DNA of 64,000 bases from Girardinichthys multiradiatus (Eukaryota > Chordata > Actinopteri > Cyprinodontiformes > Goodeidae), in the NCBI RefSeq assembly GCF_021462225.1, contig NC_061804.1:3883001-3947000 (forward strand). Direction: 5' to 3'. A model generated the notes under the pieces. It saw nothing but the letters and a program-made list of their open reading frames with translations, was not told the DNA's origin and made no database searches. The number at the start of each line of letters is the position of its first letter. Position 1 is the stretch's first letter. Of this stretch, positions 58,777 through 64,000 are shown piece by piece. A program made the position numbers and the translations under genes.

Positions 58777-60026
58777 CAAGGGTTGGACAATGAAACTGAA
58801 ACACCTGTCATTTTAGTGTGGGAGGTTTCATGGCTAAACTAGACCAGCCTGGTAGCCAGTCTTCATTGATTGCACATTGCACCAGTCAGACCAGAGTGTG
58901 AAGGTTCAATTAGCAGGGTAAGAGCACAGTTTTGATCAAAATATTGAAATGCACACAACATTATGGGTGACATACCAGAGTTCAAAAGAGGACAAATTGT
59001 TGGTGCACATCTTGCTGGCGCATCTGTGACCAAGACAGCAAGTCTTTGTGATGTATCAAGAGCCACGGTATCCAGGGTAATGTCAGCATACCACCAAGAA
59101 GGACGAACCACATCCAACAGGATTAACTGTGGACGCAAGAGGAAGCTGTCTGAAAGGGATGTTCGGGTGCTAACCCGGATTGTATCCAAAAAACATAAAA
59201 CCACGGCTGCCCAAATCACGGCAGAATTAAATGTGCACCTCAACTCTCCTGTTTCCACCAGAACTGTCCGTCGGGAGCTCCACAGGGTCAATATACACGG
59301 CCGGGCTGCTATAGCCAAACCTTTGGTCACTCATGCCAATGCCAAACGTTGGTTTCAATGGGGCAAGGAGCGCAAATCTTGGGCTGTGGACAATGTGAAG
59401 CATGTATTGTTCTCTGATGAGTCCACCTTTACTGTTTTCCCCACATCCGGGAGAGTTACAGTGTGGAGAAGCCCCAAAAGAAGCATACCACCCAGACTGT
59501 TGCATGCCCACAATGAAGCATGGGGGTGGATCAGTGATGGTTTGCTCTGCCATATAATGGCATTCCATTGGCCCAATACCTGTGCTAGATGGGTGCGTCA
59601 CTGCCAAGGACTACCGAACCATTCTTGAGGACCATGTGCATCCAATGGTTCAAACATTGTATCCTGAAGGCGGTGCCGTGTATCAGGATGACAATGCACC
59701 AATACACACAGCAAGACTGGTGAAAGATTGGTTTGATGAACATGAAAGTGAAGTTGAACATCTCCCATGGCCTGCACAGTCACCAGATCTAAATATTATT
59801 GAGCCACTTTGGGGTGTTTTGGAGGAGCGAGTCCGGAAACATTTTCCTCCACCAATATCACGTAGTGACCTGGCCACTATCCTGCAAGAAGAATGGTTTA
59901 AAATCCCTCTGACCACTGTGCAGCACTTGTATATGTCATTCCCAAGACGAATTGGAGGCCCTACACCATACTAATAAATTATTGTGGTCTAAAACCAGGT
60001 GTTTCAGTTTCATTGTCCAACCCCTG
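58777..60026 (+). mobile_element. Tc1/mariner transposon, family 3, complete ends
   Basis: It starts CAAGGGTTGGACAATG and ends CATTGTCCAACCCCTG, with TA at 58775-58776 and 60027-60028. It lies against the gag end of the BEL/Pao relic and carries one transposase gene in the plus sense. A sister copy is at 31354-32609. Confidence 0.94.
58963..59974 (+). pseudogene. Tc1 family-3 transposase, one frameshift, short C-terminal gap
   Basis: It starts MGDIPEFKRGQIVG and is open through the HTH region, the CGRKRKLSERD hinge and SDEST. A 1-bp gain near 59470-59478 (CCCCAAAAG against CACCAAAG in the sister copy) shifts the frame. The true frame resumes from about 59480 and is open to the stop at 59974, with QDDNAPIHTA and SPDLNIIEPLW. 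Near the end the protein goes straight from FPRRI to GGPTPY, about nine residues shorter than the sister copy. It is one frameshift from open. Confidence 0.9.
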
Positions 60027-60530
60027 TATATTGTCATCACAATATCAGCGCGTGCAATATTAATATAGTAAAGGACTGTTTGGAGTGCAGTAATTGTTGG
60101 CTAATATATTCCAAGTGTTTTGAACTTGCATTTTACATGTTAATGTAATATTTAGCCAGTTGGACATAGTCTCGTGACAATAGATGCTCACACTGGACAC
60201 AAATGACTTTGCCCAAAACGCTAAAGGTCACAGAGGGATGGAAGAATAGATAAGACAGAGAGGAAATAAGAAAATAGGTATATATCACAACTGAATATAC
60301 ACTACTATTATCAATACCATATTTGGACTTCTTTAGGCGGTTTATAGGTAGAAATGCCCTGATTGCACTTTCTCAAGGTAAATAGCGATTTTGTTTTATA
60401 AAGCTACCTATTCTGATTTTGGCCAGTTGATACAGATTTACCCTCCTGTATCAGCCGTGAATGCAAAAAACAAGCACCCCAGTGTATAGAGCATATAATG
60501 AAACCAGTGCTTTGTTTATGTCTCTTGCAG

Positions 60531-60600
60531 AGGAGATGAGCGGAGACCTGAAAGCTACAGTGTGTTTCTAAGCAACAACAAACACACCATGGGCTACAAG
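60531..60600 (+). CDS. Candidate orphan exon
   Basis: A 70-bp segment sits between a good acceptor (TTTATGTCTCTTGCAG) and a donor (AAG|GTAACA). One phase is open and reads GDERRPESYSVFLSNNKHTMGYK. I do not recognise the protein. No companion exons were found within 3 kb on either side, so it is either an internal exon of a gene extending past the right edge, or chance. It is on the same strand as ncf1. Confidence 0.3.
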
Positions 60601-61289
60601 GTAACATTTTTAACATTTTAAACATCTAAAACCATCCCACTAGTGTTTAAGATGAAAATTGGTTTCATTGATGGAGTGTGTAAAACCTCAGCTGGCTCAG
60701 TGTTCATGTGGGTGAAGATCTGGATGATTTACAGCAGCAGTAGCAGCTGCTGCAGGTGTCACGCTTGTTTCTTTACTCTGGCTACCTTTGGTTGTATGAA
60801 TAACTCTGGTTTAAACACAACAAGCTGAAACAAAACACAGCAGAACACAGGGGTACTGAGGAAGAATACATCCTGTTTCCTTTTGTTTGCTTCTTGTTAT
60901 TTCTGGTTTATTGTCCCTAGGTCTGTATCAACAAAGCCTTTCCTGTCTCTCATTAGGGCGAAAGTTTGTTTCAGTTTAGTTCATATTTAAAAAAACATTG
61001 GAGCGGAACAATAAAGCCCGAAATCTGTGTTCAGAAAGATGGGTTTCTGGAGGAGTTCTGGTTATTGAAATTTGACCACCACGATTTGTTCATGCAGAAC
61101 AGATCCTATGAGTTTACTCACTTCCCCAAGTATTGACATATACTTTTAAGGAAATTCATAACTTCAAATTTCATGACCATGCGTGCTCTAACCTCTCACA
61201 GAGGACATGTTTAAGCTGGGATCGTAAGTTCTGCACACCTTAGCATCTTTTTTGGAAGGACTGATACCGAAGTGGGACGGCAGCACTGC

Positions 61290-61665
61290 TGTCAGTCACT
61301 GATTCTACAATGTCGGCTTTACTTATGTACAAGACATGACTGTGTTTCATCAAGTCCAAAGTCAACGCAGTCAGGGAACCAGGACGTTTTAGAGCACTTC
61401 ATGCTTCGGTCTGCTGAGACGTTTTATGTAGAAGTGGGTTGACTGATTAACGAGCATACAGGCCTGGCTCAAACCGCATAGAGAAAACATGGAATTTTGT
61501 CAAGAAGATGAATCACCAAAAATCAGCTTCTAATAAACAGATTTATACATTTTGTCTAGCTCTAAGCCATAATCATTGACATTATAAGTAAAAAAAACAC
61601 TTGAAACATATCACTCTGTTTGTAACAAACCTATACACATGTATATTTACTTCATATACAACTGT
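61290..61665 (+). pseudogene. Decayed Tc1 transposase end with its inverted repeat (family 5)
   Basis: The plus strand reads, with shifts, a KSKVNAV-like piece, then NQDVLEHFMLRSAETFYVEVG (the block before the second catalytic Asp), then ENMEFCQE (ENLW region, altered). The inverted-repeat phrase CTAAGCCATAATCATTGAC and AACACTTGAAACATATCACTC follows. The same repeat type is at 32961-33089. Confidence 0.6.
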
Positions 61666-62749
61666 CAGGATAATCAAGGCATCCAGGAGGCAAAGTCTGA
61701 TAAATACTTTTACAGAGGAGTTATTGTTGGTACAGTTAAGTTAATTGCACTGTTAAAGTAACAGTTCATATAGGAAGCTGTATAACTTCCTGTTCTGGAA
61801 ACGCTAACAAATTATTAAGCAGGATCGGGTAAGTCTGCTTCTCTTGTTTTTCATGAACTTCTGCTAAACGTCCATGTAATAATGTTGTATGGATCATTGG
61901 TTAAGTTCCTTACATACAGCTAGATTGAGTCCATCATCGAGATTAGGCTGAAATGACCTGTTGCTGGCGACCAATCAGGTGCTGTGTGGTTTAACGCTTT
62001 GCTGATGCCTCCAGACGCATAACCGTCTGGCGCTGTGCCAGTCTGCCTGCAGAGATTAAAACATGCACTGCAGCAACAAACACACACACAGACTCTTTCC
62101 ATTCATTGCTTTACCTGACTTCATAGGATCATACACACGCCTCTGCTGACTGTAATTATGTGGGAGAGTCTGGGGTTCTGATTTCAGCTGGAGGTTATTC
62201 AGGGAAAAGGATGCTGACTTTCTCCAAGACACCTAAAGGATCTTTTGAGGCTTCGTCTTTCAGAAGGGTTGATGAATGGCTTATGTATACATAAATGTGT
62301 GTTTTTGTGATGCCCCATGTGGGGACTTGGTGCCTTTTTTCCTCCCTGAATAAGAAGTGGTAATCTGTTCATTTATCGCAAGGTTTAAAGTTCTGAAGCA
62401 CTCCCAGGAGATTAATGTGAGTGTCCTCTGGAGAGATAAAAATACAAATGTTAGAGAAGGCAGGGACTTGGGGTAAGATCTTTTTGCACATACTGATTAA
62501 GAGCACCATCTGTCTGACACTAATCCAAGTCGTACAGGAACCCAGTCTTTTGTTTCACAACTGCTGTTTGCTGGTGGTTTACACCAGCAGTGTCCAATAA
62601 GAAAAATAAACCGGTTAAATGAGACAAAACATGACAAAGTCATGTTGGGACCCACAGCCATGGATTGCAACATGAAAGATGCGGTACAAACTTTTCTGGA
62701 ACTTTCAAAATAAATTGCAATTAACCAACTTCCAACATTTGGAAAAGGG

Positions 62750-64000
62750 GGGGGGTAACATCGGACTTCCCATGATGCCACTGGCCGTTTAAAACCCCCA
62801 CCTTTCCAATGGTCCGATCTCTTCTACACAGGTCACACAAGGACCTGGACAGAGAGACCCAGCGCGCTAATGTCTCTTTTCTGGCAAACAGACATAACTC
62901 TTCAACTGGATCCGAGAGTGTCATACAATCATTGATCATATGCACAAGTTAAGTACGAATGAGAATCACTGTAGCTGAAGCTAACCTTCGTTCAAAGTGG
63001 ATGTTTCTTCAAACTTCGTCGTCACCCGGACAACTCCTCAGCATGGTTCATACGAGGTTAGGGTTTGGGCAGAGAAAGATTTATGATGAAGTGATCTAAA
63101 CAATCACATTTTATGAAGTTTGGTTTTGTTTGTGTTGAACTCAGCTATCTTGGTGCTAGCAGGCTATCTGCAGCACACGTGCTCAGTTTTGTGTTCTGTG
63201 TTTGTGTTTTTAAAGTTAAGACAAATTTTACTTGAAGGGTGATTTTAAACACAGAACGCGCCGTCCGCGCTTATGCATTTTAACCCTTTTATTAACTGTA
63301 TTTTAAAGGTGTGTGTTTCATTCTGGTGCTAAGCTATCAGCTTCTTTAGTTAGCTTTCACTGCTAACAGCTACAGACACGTGCTTGCATACTTAAGCCTA
63401 TTTCTCCAGAAAGATTTGGTTCTTTTGCAAAATACCTGCCTAAATATTTTACTATTTCCTTAATAATATTTATTTAAAGTATTATTTCAATAAATAAAGG
63501 CAGCTAATGAGACACCGTTGAGAATAAAACTAACCAGACGGTTGGTTTTATTTAGCAGATCATTGTTTGAAACATCATTTTATTAAAATAATATTTTATT
63601 TGATCTTGCATTGTGAATGGTTGTCTAAATGTTTGCTGATTATTGCCTAAGTTGGTTCCAAGACTAACTTAACTTCACTTCCAGATTCTTCAAGATAATC
63701 CTTGGTTCTCAAACATAAACATTGCATGATGATGTTGCATCACTCTTTCAATCATGGTTTTCAGTCATCTCTTTAATCAACTTGTTTATTTTGTACATAG
63801 TCCATTAGTCTTCGTTATTCTTTAATTCTGCTTGGTAGTTTAGTTGGATTGTTTTAGCAAAGTAAAGAGTTTGTTGATTGAAATATGTTTGATTTTGAGT
63901 TGACTTATTTTTGTTAATAAATTCTTGTATTTTAAGAAATTGTGTGAATTCATTCCATATATGTGCAGAGTTTATGCTGTTCAATAATGTCAGAGCTTGG
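62750..64000 (+). mobile_element. LTR-like region reaching the window edge
   Basis: A TTTAAAAC box near 62789 is followed by GGTCCGATCTCTTCTACACAGG, then a long AT-rich region without open frames. Near the right edge AATAAATTCTTG (63917) lies in a TTAAGAAATTGTGTGAATTC context. The layout fits U3-R-U5 of a fish LTR retrotransposon in plus orientation, but its ends and target duplication are not visible. Confidence 0.35.

Noticed and set aside
1..64000. CRISPR arrays, rRNA genes, bacterial operons, phage genes
   Set aside because: None seen. The repeats present are transposons, SINE/LINE copies and duplications in vertebrate nuclear DNA.

Overview
The window reads as nuclear DNA from a teleost fish, most likely a percomorph. 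It has spliced vertebrate gene structure, vertebrate-type nuclear tRNA genes, several Tc1/mariner families, fish-type LINEs, a tRNA-headed SINE, and LTR-type insertions. No bacterial, organellar or CRISPR-like content is visible. The species cannot be named from the sequence alone.

Layout. Bases 1-5366 hold a tandem duplication (period 1922 bp), each copy with a tRNA-Arg/tRNA-Met pair on the minus strand. A Tc1 element sits in the second copy only. Bases 5400-20100 are gene-poor, with SINE copies, a truncated Tc1, a tRNA-Val-like relic, a tiny retroposon insertion and a decayed gene-like locus at 18.3-19.3 kb. Bases 20131-22913 are two Tc1 copies fused head to head. Bases 25290-34030 are a nest of elements: a LINE fragment, then an L1 broken by an LTR-like insertion and by a Tc1, then a Tc1 end broken by a second solo LTR.

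The one clear protein-coding gene is ncf1 (p47phox, the organiser subunit of the phagocyte NADPH oxidase) at 34731-41937 on the plus strand. Eleven exons join in phase to encode 411 residues: PX domain, two SH3 domains, autoinhibitory region and proline-rich tail. One intron uses a GC donor and is fully open in frame.

Downstream are tRNA-Trp, a long inverted repeat (arms about 0.8 kb), tRNA-Glu, LINE fragments, two abutting Tc1 relics, a BEL/Pao retrotransposon relic, another Tc1, one orphan exon candidate (60531-60600) and an LTR-like region reaching the right edge.

I see no new multi-gene system. The most informative content is the pre-/post-insertion pair in the duplicated tRNA unit, the anticodon mutation in one tRNA-Arg copy, the fused Tc1 pair, the nested insertions that can be ordered in time, and the unusual ncf1 intron. 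Boundaries of decayed elements are approximate.
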